Notes: a model not told the origin generated them from the letters alone. DNA of 21,436 nucleotides from Phallusia fumigata (GCA_008931825.1 QXVZ01022438.1:5834-27269); one strand, 5' to 3'; positions 10,192 to 20,940 are shown, counted from the stretch's first letter. Made by a program: numbers and translations.

Positions 10192-10780
10192 GTCAGAAGC
10201 ATCTGTTCGGATGTAAAACTTGCACTGGAGTGGACGCGAAACACATCGCATCTGTTTATTCATTTGACACATCGCTTATCGCGGTCACTGCAAGCTTCAG
10301 TGTTAAACTTACCTCGTTTTATCGCAAATAAAAGTCAAATGTGAAGAGGCCAATGAAACATTTCACGGTGAAATTACGGCTTGTTTAACCTGGATCCATC
10401 AATATCCCTCCTGTTTTAAAGTTTAACGTCAGCTATTTTTAACTTGTAATTTATACGTGTCGCTAATGTTCCTTTTTTATTTCCTTTNGTCAGAAGCATC
10501 TGTTCGGATGTAAAACTTGTACTGGAGTAGACGCGAAACACATCGTATCTGTTTATTCATTTGACACATTGCTTATCGCGGTCACTGCAAGCTTCATGTT
10601 AAACTTACCTCGTTTTATCGCAAATAAAAGCCAAATGTGAAGAAAATGAAACATTTCACGGTGAAATTGCGGCTTGTTTAACCTGGATCCTTCAATACCC
10701 CTCCTGTTTTAAAGTTTAACTTCAGTTTTTTTTAACTTGTAATTTATACGTGTCGCTAATGTTCTTTTTTTATTTCCTTT
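10192..10780. repeat. About 295-bp direct duplication around a single N
   Basis: Copy 1 (10192-10487, starting GTCAGAAGCATCTGTTCGG) and copy 2 (10489-10780) are almost identical, with scattered substitutions and small indels, and the N at 10488 separates them. Both end with TATTTCCTTT. No coding content is apparent. This is either a recent tandem duplication or two haplotype contig ends placed side by side. Confidence 0.85.
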
Positions 10781-10899
10781 AATTTTCCTTTTGTGGCTTA
10801 ATTACTGCTAAGGTCATGTAAGAAACGGATTTCATCTGGCAGACTCACACAGTAATGTGCCTTAAATTCCACCTGAATCAAAACCTTAAAACGGAAGCG

Positions 10900-11500
10900 C
10901 GTCCTACAGCTGTGTTCTGACTTAAAAAAGCTTAACTGTATCTGTTTTTTTAAAGTAAGACTCTTGTATTTAACACAGAGTATCGCATAAGCACGGCAAC
11001 AATTTATACTAGTTTGCAAGCAAGATATTTAATTGTGTAACTCGGCTAAAATCATGTGAAAAAGCAGACTCTAGTTGCAACTGTATGCGTATCGTAGGCT
11101 CATGAATATGTACTGCATCTTAATTTTAATCTGCGAAACCTGACAATAAATTAAATCTTTCTGAAGGCGTTTAAAAATCCACAGCCTCGTTTTCAAAATT
11201 TGTCTGGCCTCAGCACCGAAAAAGCTCTACTCGTGCCGATAGCTCTTGTGTTTCTTTTCGTTCAACATTCACAAAAGAGCGCACCTGTTAAGTGAGGCGT
11301 AACGATCGTATGTATACATTACTAAAGCCAAGCGACCCATTGACAGACTCAGTTAGATATGTCTTCTCGTGTTTTTACCGTTCTATATGTTCTCATTTGC
11401 CTCAGAGCGCCACAGCAAAATAGTACTTAATAAAATGTATCGTAACGACTGTATGGGCACGAAGAATAACAATATATTATAGCTGACAGTTAATAACCGT
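10900..11500. repeat. Diverged copy of a dispersed repeat family
   Basis: Blocks here align by eye with the upstream tandem units: ACAATTTATACTAGTTTGCAA near 11000 resembles ACAACTTATACTAATCTGCA near 17255; TTGACAGACTCAGTTAGATA near 11340 resembles TTTGACAGACTTAGTTATGA near 18560; and ATGTATCGTAACGACTGTAT near 11435 resembles ATGCATCGTGACAATTGTGT near 17560. The order is the same. Boundaries and class are unknown; the limits given are approximate. Confidence 0.45.
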
Positions 11501-12145
11501 ATTATTATCCTCCCTCCATGTTTCCGGTTTTGACGCTATAGCGTGTCCCGTATCTGCACAAACGATTGCTGCTGAATTACTGATAACTGCCACAAACATG
11601 GTTAAACCCCATCGTTGACTGAAAGACTGGGTACCTACTCAAGCATGTAGCACCCTTGACGACCAAACCTTTGTGAGTTCATCATCTGAGAACATGCGGT
11701 AGTTAGATGTACACAACACGGAAAGAAATCATGTGCATAATACTTCTTAAGGCATCGGATCGTTGGTTATTTATGCCACACAGTCCTTTTTATATTGTAT
11801 AATCTAGACGCAAAACTCATGAGATAAATTCGTAAATTCAAAGCTAATATTCCTCCAAGGTATGGCGTTTTGTAAGTCAAATCAACTGAGGGAACCTACG
11901 CTGTAGTGACGTTGGATCTGATTACTTTAGCAACGTTAAGGGAACATAAGCCTTCGAATTCTGTGTTTTGCAAGGTACTTGAATAACTCTGTTCTAATTA
12001 AAAACGCAAAAGTGTATGATTAAAGGTATTATTCGTTTTAAATTTTACTAATGCTCCAGTGGTTTTAATATTTGTTGATTTGTTGTTGTAGCGTTTGTCT
12101 GTGTCCGGGATTAACTCCTTGTAGGTGTGTTGACGTGTGTGTCAG

Positions 12146-12225
12146 GAAACTGATGAATGCCACCGTCAGTTCTACCAAGATGGTTACAATCGGGATGATT
12201 TTCTGAGCACCACCTTTTCACGCAT
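12146..12225 (+). CDS. Possible orphan exon
   Basis: After GTGTGTCAG a frame reads ETDECHRQFYQDGYNRDDF and then LSTTFSR, ending at a good donor CAT|GTATGT. The residue mix is protein-like and the local base composition is less AT-biased than its flanks. There is no partner exon and no recognised family, and the upstream pyrimidine tract is mediocre. Apart from this, 11500-14090 is AT-rich with no gene I can support. Confidence 0.2.
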
Positions 12226-14218
12226 GTATGTCGACCCACGTTTTCGTTTACTTATGGTTCTATGTTGTGCCAATATACACACACCCAACCAACGTAAGCA
12301 ACGATATGTTAATTAATTTGTGCCTGTTTAATTGTAATTTGCCAAATATGAAACCGTAAAGAAGTCAAGCCTGTTTTTTTTCGACTGGCTATATCATTGA
12401 AAAGAGAAATAAAACCTAGTATGAGACTCAGGGATAATTTTAACGTTATTTCAGTTTGTAGTCGAAACAAACCGCCCCCATCTCTTTTGTAGTTCGTTTT
12501 TCCCCACATCGGTTCCGTAAATTTGTCAAGACACAGAGAACGTATTCGCCAAGCACAAAGCAGATCGTTAGGAAAACAAACACAAATGGAAGAGGAAGAG
12601 AATTATCGTGATTATTTTCCGAATAGCGTTTTTGTTGTTTTGATACAAACCAACATATACAACTCTGCTGCAGAATTTGTGATAAGTATGCTTTTCGCTT
12701 ACAAGTGTAATTTTCTAAAAGTCATAGTTCCAGGCTTTTCGTTTTCCGTATACTGTATATTAACAAAGTTACAAATGCACAATTTTAGAATGTTTATGTT
12801 TAATTGATTTTGGGACATAAATCAGTTTCTTAGCATGCAGTTAGATCTGAATGGCAATCTGAAATGACTTTCCCAACAATACCCAATAATTATGTGTAAA
12901 GCAAGAACCTCATAAAGTCAATAAAGTCATGTTTACTGGCCAATTAAGCCTTGTTTTTTCACCAACTGTTTGTGTTCTGGGCTTTTAGCTGGTTTGCCAT
13001 TGCAACTGTTGGTATATCAGTGATTTATATGTGTGTTTATTACACAAACATCATTTTACCTGTAGGCCCATGATGCAACTTAAACTAAACAAACTTGTAT
13101 TAAAGTAATGGTTGTAAAAAAAGTACAATATTCTAAAACACAGACAAAATTGTTTTAGGAACCTGTCATTCAATAAAAATATAGATGAAATTTGTTATCC
13201 TGTTTTCTCTTCGTTTTTATCTAGGTCCTTTTTAATGTGAGGAATGAACTGGAAACAAATTTGCCATGTACAAAAAAAGTTGAAAAACATCTTGCAGGCT
13301 GCTATACTTTTTCAGTTTTCGTCAGTGAATGAACCTTTGAAATGAGGTGAGATGTTAAATTGATCCTTAGAATAAATTCCACCCATATTCATTAATGCAT
13401 GTTTTTGTCTCATTTAGTAAAATACTAGATGAAGTGCTCTGAACTGCTTGGGAATAATACAAAACTGGAATTTCATTGATTGACAACCATACCAGTCTGC
13501 AGAATATGGAAGTTACAGATGATATCTTGTTTATTCAGGACCAATATCCTCACTGTTACATGCATAATTCTGCATGCAAAACAAGTAACCCCACATGCCA
13601 TGCAACAATATTAACATTTGTAGATAATTTCAACAACATTTGCACAGCCAACCAAACCTTGTTTTTTGTTACACTTTTGGATTTCAGATGGGTCAGCATT
13701 TAACCTCAGAAACTCGATTGACATCAATTTCAATTTGGCATGTCACTTTTAAGAACTATTTGGTCCAGTATACTATCAGTTTATTTTCGCTCAAAACTTT
13801 TTGGAACAGTGATTGTGATCTATGCCACAATTCAAAGTACAAATGCTTGCAGCAAAATGAAAGAAAATTTTTGGTCTTTGGCCTTTAGAATAGATACTAA
13901 GCAACCCAATAAAAACAACATCCCAAATCAGTATGGACAACTACAACCCACACATTCAAATAAGTATTCGTTGAACAATCTGTCATTTATGCATTTCTAA
14001 TAGCATCGCAAATCCAACTGAAGATGGACTGTGACTCATTTTTAGGACAAATTATTCAAATTTGGGATTTTAAAGCACCTCTGGTGTATAAAATACAATG
14101 TCTTAAACCTAATGCAAAATATTAAGTTTTGTTCGGCCATGCTAATCACAGGTAAAGTGTCACGAAGCAACGTATTAAGCACTACAAGGTAAAAGATGCG
14201 AAAAGTCAACACCAGATT

Positions 14219-14399
14219 CTACGTGGCCACAAATTCAGTCAAGCCCTGTGTTTGGTTGCAAGAGAAAAGCCAGTCCGTAATGTCACGTGGTTTTTCATCT
14301 CCCCACAGTATGTGACGAGCAATCTGGCCATATGTTGTGTTGAGAATTGCAAGCTCCTTTACTGTGCGTTCCTCTTTTCCGTCCATCTCCTTTAACGTC
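14219..14399 (-). CDS. Terminal exon of the minus-strand glycosyltransferase paralogue
   Basis: The acceptor ACTTTCAG precedes 14399. The frame reads TLKEMDGKEERTVKELAIL, continues to DITDWLFSCNQTQGLTEF, and ends at TAG 14221-14219. It is 181 nt, equal to the plus-strand terminal exon 1419-1599, with 84 consecutive identical nucleotides in the middle. The preceding intron is also recognisably related to the plus-strand intron. The two exons expected before it (equivalents of 525-606 and 891-1058) are absent between 14400 and 15166; the N at 14650 probably marks where they are missing. Confidence 0.75.
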
Positions 14400-15166
14400 C
14401 TGAAAGTATTATGATTAGTGAGACTACGGAGTTGTGGTAGATTGTTGTGTCCAACTTAAAACGGTTGCACGGATTTCGATTATTGGATCAATGGAAAAAC
14501 CCTATGACACTCGAACATCTGGTTCCTAACCTCTTTCTTTCGGCAAGATTTATACATGACTTTTCAACAACCTACAATCAATTAATGCATTCGCTGGGTC
14601 TGGCAGTTTTTCAAACAAAACAGATCAACACATTTTACAGAAAATAAACANACAGAATGCATTAGCAGCTGACAGACACCAGGTTTTACACCATCACAAA
14701 ACAAGTATAATCACTATATAAACAGATAAAAGTAGATTTGATGAAAAAAGTTGAACTAATATAAGTTAGCAGTTAAACATTTATACCGGTAACATTTCGT
14801 TTTAGGCGTTTTAATGTGTTATTAGAACTTTAAAGGTGTGGCATTGTAAAGGGCGCGAATTTCAGTGCTTGGAATACTGCTTTTACAACAAATGTGCTAT
14901 AAATGTACTTTGAGTTGTTAGAAAAGATTCGAGTGGAAACTTCCTGTGTTGCTCCAAATATACCCGCTTTTGCAACCGGTTTTGAATAATTTACGTTTGC
15001 AAACATATTAAAACGGGCCACACAAATCTATATAATCGGAACAAAATCCCTATTTATCGGTTAAATCCTGTTTCAGAATGTTGACTGCCCTCGAAGTATA
15101 CGCCAGTCTACATTGAGTGCGGTATTTAAATCTAGCACCGAAGCAAGGAATATTGTGTTTCCTTAC

Positions 15167-15317
15167 CGAGGGAGTTGTAGTTGGATTCAGGCATCAGCAT
15201 TGTGTAGTTGCGCAGTTCGTCGACATTGCGCAGGATCGCACTGTCAGTATCCAGGTAGATTCCCCCGACCTCCAACATGAGTTGGAGCCTCGCCACGTCC
15301 GCTCGATGTTCAATTAC
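15167..15317 (-). CDS. DXD exon of the minus-strand glycosyltransferase paralogue
   Basis: Acceptor CCTACTCAG before 15317, donor CTCG|GTAAGG at 15167, 151 nt like its plus-strand counterpart. It encodes VIEHRADVARLQLMLEVGG, IYLDTD (the catalytic DXD) and then ILRNVDELRNYTMLMPES. I count 8 differences from the plus-strand exon in 151 bases. Upstream of the acceptor the frame meets a stop, which confirms the exon boundary. The exon expected before it (ending WGIKIK in the plus copy) is not present; the N at 15367 lies where it should be. Confidence 0.85.
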
Positions 15318-15367
15318 CTGAGTAGGTTGTTATACTATCGTGTTGTGATCAACTTAAGTATAACGTN

Positions 15368-15742
15368 CGTCGCGCTCTTTTTGCCTGGATTTGCATGTCG
15401 TTTGATAAAGTCATCGGCTTGCCAACGTTTGTAGTCCTCAAAAGGCAACGGTGGGCTACCGTCACTTACTATGACCGACAAGCTGCTGTGATCGACATAA
15501 CTTCCATAACATTCCTTCGCTAGAATTTTATTCAAATCTTTAATTGTAACGTTTTTGGGCGGTAAAATCTGAAGGGGTCGATGGGTGCTATGTACCACTG
15601 CCTTTAAAGGTTTGTATTTTATCAAAAGTCCAGTTCTTGCTTGGTTCAAAATTCCACTCATCTCATCACTCCAGAAAACGTACGCAATCAATATAAGCAT
15701 TGATACGAATATCAAGGCGAACATGTTTCTTATGGGAGTCAT
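15368..15742 (-). CDS. Exon 1 copy B (membrane anchor), truncated at an N
   Basis: It starts MTPIRNMFALIFVSMLILIA, a short tail plus a signal anchor at about residues 7-24, and continues to KKSAT, where the N at 15367 cuts it. It differs from copy A (16249-16647) by very little, for example Lys for Gln in LPPKNVT. It lies directly before the DXD exon on the same strand, which is the reason for assigning exon 1 to the glycosyltransferase; that linkage is inferred across the N. The copy's 5' flank (15743-15906) repeats that of copy A and stops at the N at 15907. Confidence 0.7.
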
Positions 15743-16054
15743 GACTTAGAAGCAACTGTCCGCTTGTGGTGTTAAAGTCACCTGTGGGTCTTTCCAATTC
15801 CTATTCCCGTTTCAGCACGAAAATCTAACTTAATACAGGACGTGTTTTCTTATCTCCACGATTCAGCGAAAACCAACAGTGCTAAGTTATATTTAATCAA
15901 AGTGAANAGGTATAGAGTGAAGTTATCGATTTAAGTCACATTTTTAGTAGACCGCGAGTCACCGAAAAAACTACAGGAGGACCGTTGTGCAATAATTTTG
16001 AGAAAATTTACTGTAATTTCACTGTTCTAAATGTTTACATACACAAACCCATAC

Positions 16055-16186
16055 CTCTAACAAATCATCGTCTCCCAACTTCAATCTTGCCTGACGCGCG
16101 TTTTCGACATTTTCCTCAATCTCACCGATGTTAATCTTCTCCGCCCAGTTATGAAGCAAGGACTGAGGGTTTGGTCGCTCGGCGTC
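16055..16186 (-). CDS. Glycosyltransferase exon 2 (stem region)
   Basis: Acceptor TTTTATGCTAG before 16186, donor TTAGAG|GTATGG at 16055; 132 nt, exactly 44 codons, phase 0 at both ends, continuing exon 1 copy A in frame. It reads DAERPNPQSLLHNWAEKINI, then GEIEENVENARQARLKLGDD and DLLE. The acidic, helical composition suits a luminal stem. Only one copy of this exon is present in the window. The exons that should follow are lost at the N at 15907. Confidence 0.75.
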
Positions 16187-16248
16187 CTAGCATAAAAAAC
16201 AGTTGATAGCGGAATTCAAAACAGATCCCAAGTGAATAAGGTGGTTAC

Positions 16249-16647
16249 CGTATATTTTCGCAGCTTAGGTGGCGTCGCGCTCTTTTTGCCTGGATTTGCA
16301 TGTCGTTTGATAAAGTCATCGGCTTGCCAACGTTTGTAGTCCTCAAAAGGCAACGGTGGGCTACCGTCACTTACTATGACCGACAAGCTGCTGTGATCGA
16401 CATAACTTCCATAACATTCCTTCGCTAGAATTTTATTCAAATCTTTAATTGTAACGTTTTGGGGCGGTAAAATCTGAAGGGGTCGATGGGTGCTATGTAC
16501 CACTGCCTTTAAAGGTTTGTATTTTATCAAAAGTCCAGTTCTTGCTTGGTTCAAAATTCCACTCATCTCATCACTCCAGAAAACGTACGCAATCAATATA
16601 AGCATTGATACGAATATCAAGGCGAACATGTTTCTTATGGGAGTCAT
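16249..16647 (-). CDS. Exon 1 copy A: signal anchor and stem of a type II Golgi protein
   Basis: The ATG is at 16647-16645 and the donor TACG|GTAACC follows the 133rd codon at 16249. Residues 7-24 form the membrane anchor; a sequon lies at N64 (NVT); the exon ends KSATPPKLRKYT. The start has a purine at -3. It is the only full-length copy of three (B at 15368, C at 18622). Function is assigned from the downstream DXD exon, not from this exon itself, which matches no family I know. Confidence 0.75.
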
Positions 16648-18618
16648 GACTTAGAAGCAACTGTCCGCTTGTGGTGTTAAAGTCACCTGTGGGTCTTTCC
16701 AATTCCTATTCCCGTTTCAGCACGAAAATCTAACTTAATACAGGACGTGTTTTCTTATCTCCACTGTTCAGCGAAAACCAACAGTGCTAAGTTATATTTA
16801 ATCAAAGTGAACACAAATTTGCAAACCACAAGCAAGTAGCTTTTTTACACAAGAACAAAGACACAATCAAACCGTTGGCCAAAATGAAGTTAAATGCCTC
16901 ATATAAGTTAAATTTGCGCAAAACCGCTAAGAATCAACCACTGTGTGATTCTGCACTATTCCAGGTCTGGAATACGTTGCAAACATTTTAGGCCTCAGTG
17001 GGTAATTGCCTTTTTACTGCGGTCAACTATACCAAAACCACATAGAAGGATGCAAGAACACATCTACTTCTTGCTTTCATGGGACCTGTTTGCAAAAAAA
17101 GTTTAATAACAAGCAAAGGTCTATAATACATAGTAAATTACCTTACAGTTTGCCGGAACCCCTAAACCACTATATTTTATCAAGAACTATAACTTTTGTG
17201 TTCTGACTGCTCTTTGAAAGACCCTCGTAATTAACAACTGTGTAACACAGACACAACTTATACTAATCTGCAAACAAATATTAAGTTTTGTAAATCTGCA
17301 ATATTTAAACTTGAAAGCAAACTAATTCTAAATTTAAACTCAACTCATTTGAAATTGCATAGGTATCACCAGGTTCTTGGGCAGTCTGCAGAAGATGACA
17401 ACATAGGAAATTCAGAAAAAAATTAAACCTATTTTGTGGGTGTGTTTAAAAATCTCCTCTGCTCCAAAAAAGGTGTTTATGGGCACCATTGCCCTCTTGA
17501 CAGACTCCAGTGTCCTATTGTGTGCGTTGCGTTTTGTACTTTGAATAGAATATTACCCAATGCATCGTGACAATTGTGTGGGCAGGAACAAAACAATGGA
17601 TTACATTCAATAGGCAACAATCGCATTATTATCCTGCTTGCATCCTACTAACTCGGGTCTGTCAATCATCTCCCAGATGAATACGAACACAATACCACAT
17701 ATGGTGACTCGAAAATTTACGATTTGTGTGACTTCGTAATCCTTGCAGAGCCACACTTTTTGACAGTTTTGTTTGGTGAAGTGAACAGTTACTCTGTTAG
17801 CAAATTTATTTATGGTCAGAAACGAAATTTGATACAATGCAAATCTGTTACCATATTTAACCCGAGAAGAGAGCCCGTTGAGCTACTTAAGCATTGACCA
17901 GCTCATCAAAAATTCAATAAATCCATTCCCTGTTTTATTTCGTCGTTTTAAGAATATAAGCTTAATGAAGCAATAAGCAACTCTTACTGTTTCTGTAGTT
18001 TTCATGTTTGAAAATACCTTGTAAAAGCGGTCCAGGTTTTAAAATTTATAGTGTGCAGCAATCACCTTCCATTTGATTGTGACCAAACTATATCAAAACT
18101 TTATGTGAGATGGCAAGAACGCGTTTTATTTAAAGATATTTACTTAACGGCGCCAAGTTTAATGCCCGACACTTTCCCGAGTCATAGCAGTAATTTACCT
18201 TAACTATTGTGGAAATTAAGAATCTCAGAACAAGTATGCTGTAAAACGCCCTCGAATTTCTGTGTTCTGACTGCCAGACGAAGCTAAATTTTAGACTAGC
18301 TTTAAACTGAAAGGTAAGCCCCTCGTGGGTGAGTTTGTATGAAAACATTAACAACTTATATGCTGCAAATGAAAAATCTAGTTTCGTAAATCTGCAAAAA
18401 TCAAACGTAAAAGCAGACGGCAACTACATAGGTACCAGCGGGTTTGTGAAAGCATCTCAGCCAATTTCGATTTTCACGGCAAAAAAATTTTTTTCTGAAC
18501 GTTTTTTAAAAATCTACTCTATTTCTAAAAGACTAAAAGTCCAACGTGCATCATTGCCGTTTGACAGACTTAGTTATGAGTCGTCTTGTGTATTTACAAT
18601 TCTGTATCTTTATTTACT
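16364..18618. repeat. Long tandem duplication, copy A (exon 1 part plus about 2 kb upstream)
   Basis: This stretch matches 18622-20744 collinearly, beginning within exon 1 and ending at TATTTACT. Differences are scattered substitutions plus indels, including a block of more than 100 bases near 18450-18560 that is absent from copy C. Between exon 1 and the far end I see no gene; internally it contains two diverged copies of a dispersed repeat (around 17200-17650 and 18200-18620). Confidence 0.85.
16648..16812 (-). promoter_or_regulatory. Putative promoter and 5' leader of the minus-strand glycosyltransferase
   Basis: The minus strand carries TTAAATATAAC about 145-155 nt before the ATG, a TATA-like site leaving a leader of roughly 115 nt. 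The block is repeated before all three exon 1 copies (15743-15906, here, and 18906-19070); in copy C the TATA-like site is altered by one base. Conservation may only reflect recent duplication. Confidence 0.35.
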
Positions 18619-18621
18619 NTT

Positions 18622-18905
18622 CCGTCACTTACTATGACCGACAAGCTGCTGTGATCGACATAACTTCCATTGCATTCCTTTGCTAGAATTTTATTCAAAT
18701 CTTTAATTGTAACGTTTTGGGGCGGTAAAATCTGAAGGGGTCGATGGGTGCTATGTACCACTGCCTTTAAAGGTTTGTATTTTATCAAAAGTCCAGTTCT
18801 TGCTTGGTTCAAAATTCCAATCATCTCATCACTCCAGGAAACGTACGCAATCAATATAAGCATTGATACGAATATCAAGGCGAACATGTTTCTTATGGGA
18901 GTCAT
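18622..18905 (-). pseudogene. Exon 1 copy C, truncated at an N
   Basis: It begins MTPIRNMFALIFVSMLILIA with a YVSWSDEMIG variant and an Asn-for-Tyr change in ECNGSY, and is cut after SDG by the N at 18619, after 284 nt. There is no splice donor and no following exon. It is more diverged than copies A and B are from each other. It may be another haplotype, a tandem paralogue fragment, or an assembly remnant rather than a dead gene. Confidence 0.6.
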
Positions 18906-20744
18906 GTCTTAGAAGCAACTGTCCGCTTGTGGTGTTAAAGTCACCTGTGGGTCTTTCCAATTCCTATTCCCGTTTCAGCACGAAAATCTAACTTAATACA
19001 GGACGTGTTTTCTTATCTCCACGATTCAGCGACAACCAACAGTGCTAAGTTATATTCAATCAAAGTGAACACAAATTTGCAAACCACAAGCAAGTAGCTT
19101 TTCTACACAAGAGCAAAGACACAATTAAACCGTTGGCCAAAATGAAGTTAATTGCCTGATATAAGCTGTGTCATTAGTTAAAGTTGCGCAAGACCGCTAA
19201 GATTCAACCACTGTGTGATTCTGCACTATTCCAGGTCTGGAACACGTTGCAAACATTTTTGGCCTCAGTGGGTAATTGCCTTTTTACTGCGGTCAACTAT
19301 ACCAAAACCACATAGGAGGATGCAAGAACACATCTACTTCTTGCTTTCATGGGACCTGTTTGCAAAAAAGTTTAATAACAAGCAAAGGTCTATAATACAT
19401 AGTAAATTACCTTACATTTTGCCGGAACCCCCAAACCACTATATTCCATCAAGAACTATAACTTTTGTGTTCTGGCTGCTCTTTGAAAGACCCTCGTAAT
19501 TAACAACTGTATAACGCAGACACAATTTATACTAATCTGCAAACAAATATTAAGTTTTGTAAATCTGCAATATTCAAACTTAAACGCAAACTAATTCTAA
19601 ATTCAAACTCAACTCATTTGAAATTGCATAGGTATCAGCAGGTTCTTGGGCAGTCTGCAGAAGATGACAACATAGGAATTTCAGAAAAAAATTAAACCTA
19701 TTTTGTGGACATGCTTAAAAATCTCCTCTGCTCCAAAAAACTGTTTATGGGCACCATTGCCTCTTGACAGACTCCAGTGTCCTATTGTGTACATTGCGTT
19801 TTCTACTTCGAATAGAATTTTACCCAATGCATCGTGACAATTGTGTGGGCAGGAACAAAACAGCGTCCGACTAACTCGGGTATGTCGATCATCTCCCAGA
19901 TGGATACGAACACAATACCACATATGGTGACTCGAAAATTTACGATTTGTGTGACTTCGTAATCCTTGCAGACCCACACTTTTTGAAAGTTTTGTTTGGT
20001 GAAGTAAACACTCTGTTAGCAAATTTATTTATGGTCAGAAACGAAATTTGATACGATGCAATACAATGCAAATCTGTTACCGTATTTAACCCGAGGAGAG
20101 AGCCCGTTGTGCGACTTAAGCATTGACCAGCTGATCAAAAAAATCGATAAATCAATTTCTTGTTTTTTTTATTTCGTCTAAGAATACAAGCTTAATGAAG
20201 CTAGGCAACTCTTACTTTTTCTGTAGTTTTCAAGTTTGAAAATACCTTGTAAAAGCGGTCCAGGTTTTAAAATTTATAGTGGGCGGCAATCACCTTTTCA
20301 TTTGATTGTGACCAAACTATATCAAAACTTTATGTGAGGTGGCAAGAACGCGTTTTATTTAAAAATATTTACTTAACGGCGCCAAGTTTAATGCCCGACA
20401 CTTTCCCGAGTCATAGTAGTAATTTACCTTAACTATTGTGGAAATTAAGAATCTCAGAACAAGTATGCTGTAAAACGCCCTCGAATTTCTGTGTTCCGCC
20501 TGCCAGACGAAGCTGAATTTTAGACTAACTTTTAACTGTAAGGGAAACCCCTCGTGGGTGAATTTGTATGAACACATTAACAACTTATATGCTGCAAATG
20601 AAAAATCTAGTTTCGTAAATCTGCAAAAATCAAACGTTAAAACAGACGGCAACTACATAAGCGCCAGCAGGTTTGTGTAAGCATCTCAGCCAGACTTAGT
20701 TATGGGTCGTCTTGTGTATTTACAATTCTGTATCCTTATTTACT
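18622..20744. repeat. Long tandem duplication, copy C
   Basis: Second copy of the unit at 16364-18618. The match ends near 20744, after which the sequences cannot be compared because copy A stops at the N. It holds the same upstream blocks (the TACAATTCTGTAT ending, ACAATTTATACTAATCTGC near 19520). No gene beyond the exon 1 fragment is supported. Confidence 0.85.
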
Positions 20745-20837
20745 ACAAAGCATCACAGCAATTGATGCAACGTTTTAAAACACTGACTGATTGCGGTTAC
20801 CCTACGGTGGCCCACAAGTACAATTCAACAATTTTTT

Positions 20838-20940
20838 TGCAAACATTTATTTTCAGTGCAAACATTGTTTTTCGTTGCAAACATATTGTTTTCAAGGCAA
20901 ACATTTTTTATTCAGTGCGACAATTTTTTTGCAGACAATT
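20838..20940. repeat. Short tandem repeat with a TGCAAACAT core, period about 19-20
   Basis: TGCAAACAT recurs at 20838, 20857 and 20876, with GGCAAACAT at 20896 and the diverged TGCGACAAT at 20916, each followed by a T-rich stretch ending TTCAG or similar. GCAAACA resembles the known forkhead (FoxA, TGTTTGC) site. From 20941 to 21436 nothing further is recognised. Confidence 0.6.

Larger units (their letters stand above)
14650..15907. other. Assembly joins (single N at 14650, 15367, 15907; also 4429, 10488, 18619)
   Basis: Each is one ambiguous base. At 4429, 10488 and 18619 the sequence on both sides repeats. At 15367 and 15907 the N truncates exon 1 copy B and its flank. At 14650 expected exons are absent. 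They behave like minimum-length gap symbols between contigs, so copy number and exon order across them should not be trusted. Confidence 0.8.

Noticed and set aside
12309..14000. Several AT-rich frames of 66-94 codons (12309-12509, 12523-12807, 13476-14000)
   Set aside because: Overlapping in different frames, low-complexity composition, no motifs and no consistent splice sites.
15117..15434. 105-codon plus-strand frame crossing an N
   Set aside because: Antisense to the DXD exon and exon 1 copy B.
18130..20652. 97-codon minus-strand frames at 18130-18423 and 20359-20652, open in both tandem copies
   Set aside because: The copies differ at about a dozen residues, mostly replacement changes, which is not the pattern of purifying selection. 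They lie in the dispersed repeat and have no recognisable domain.
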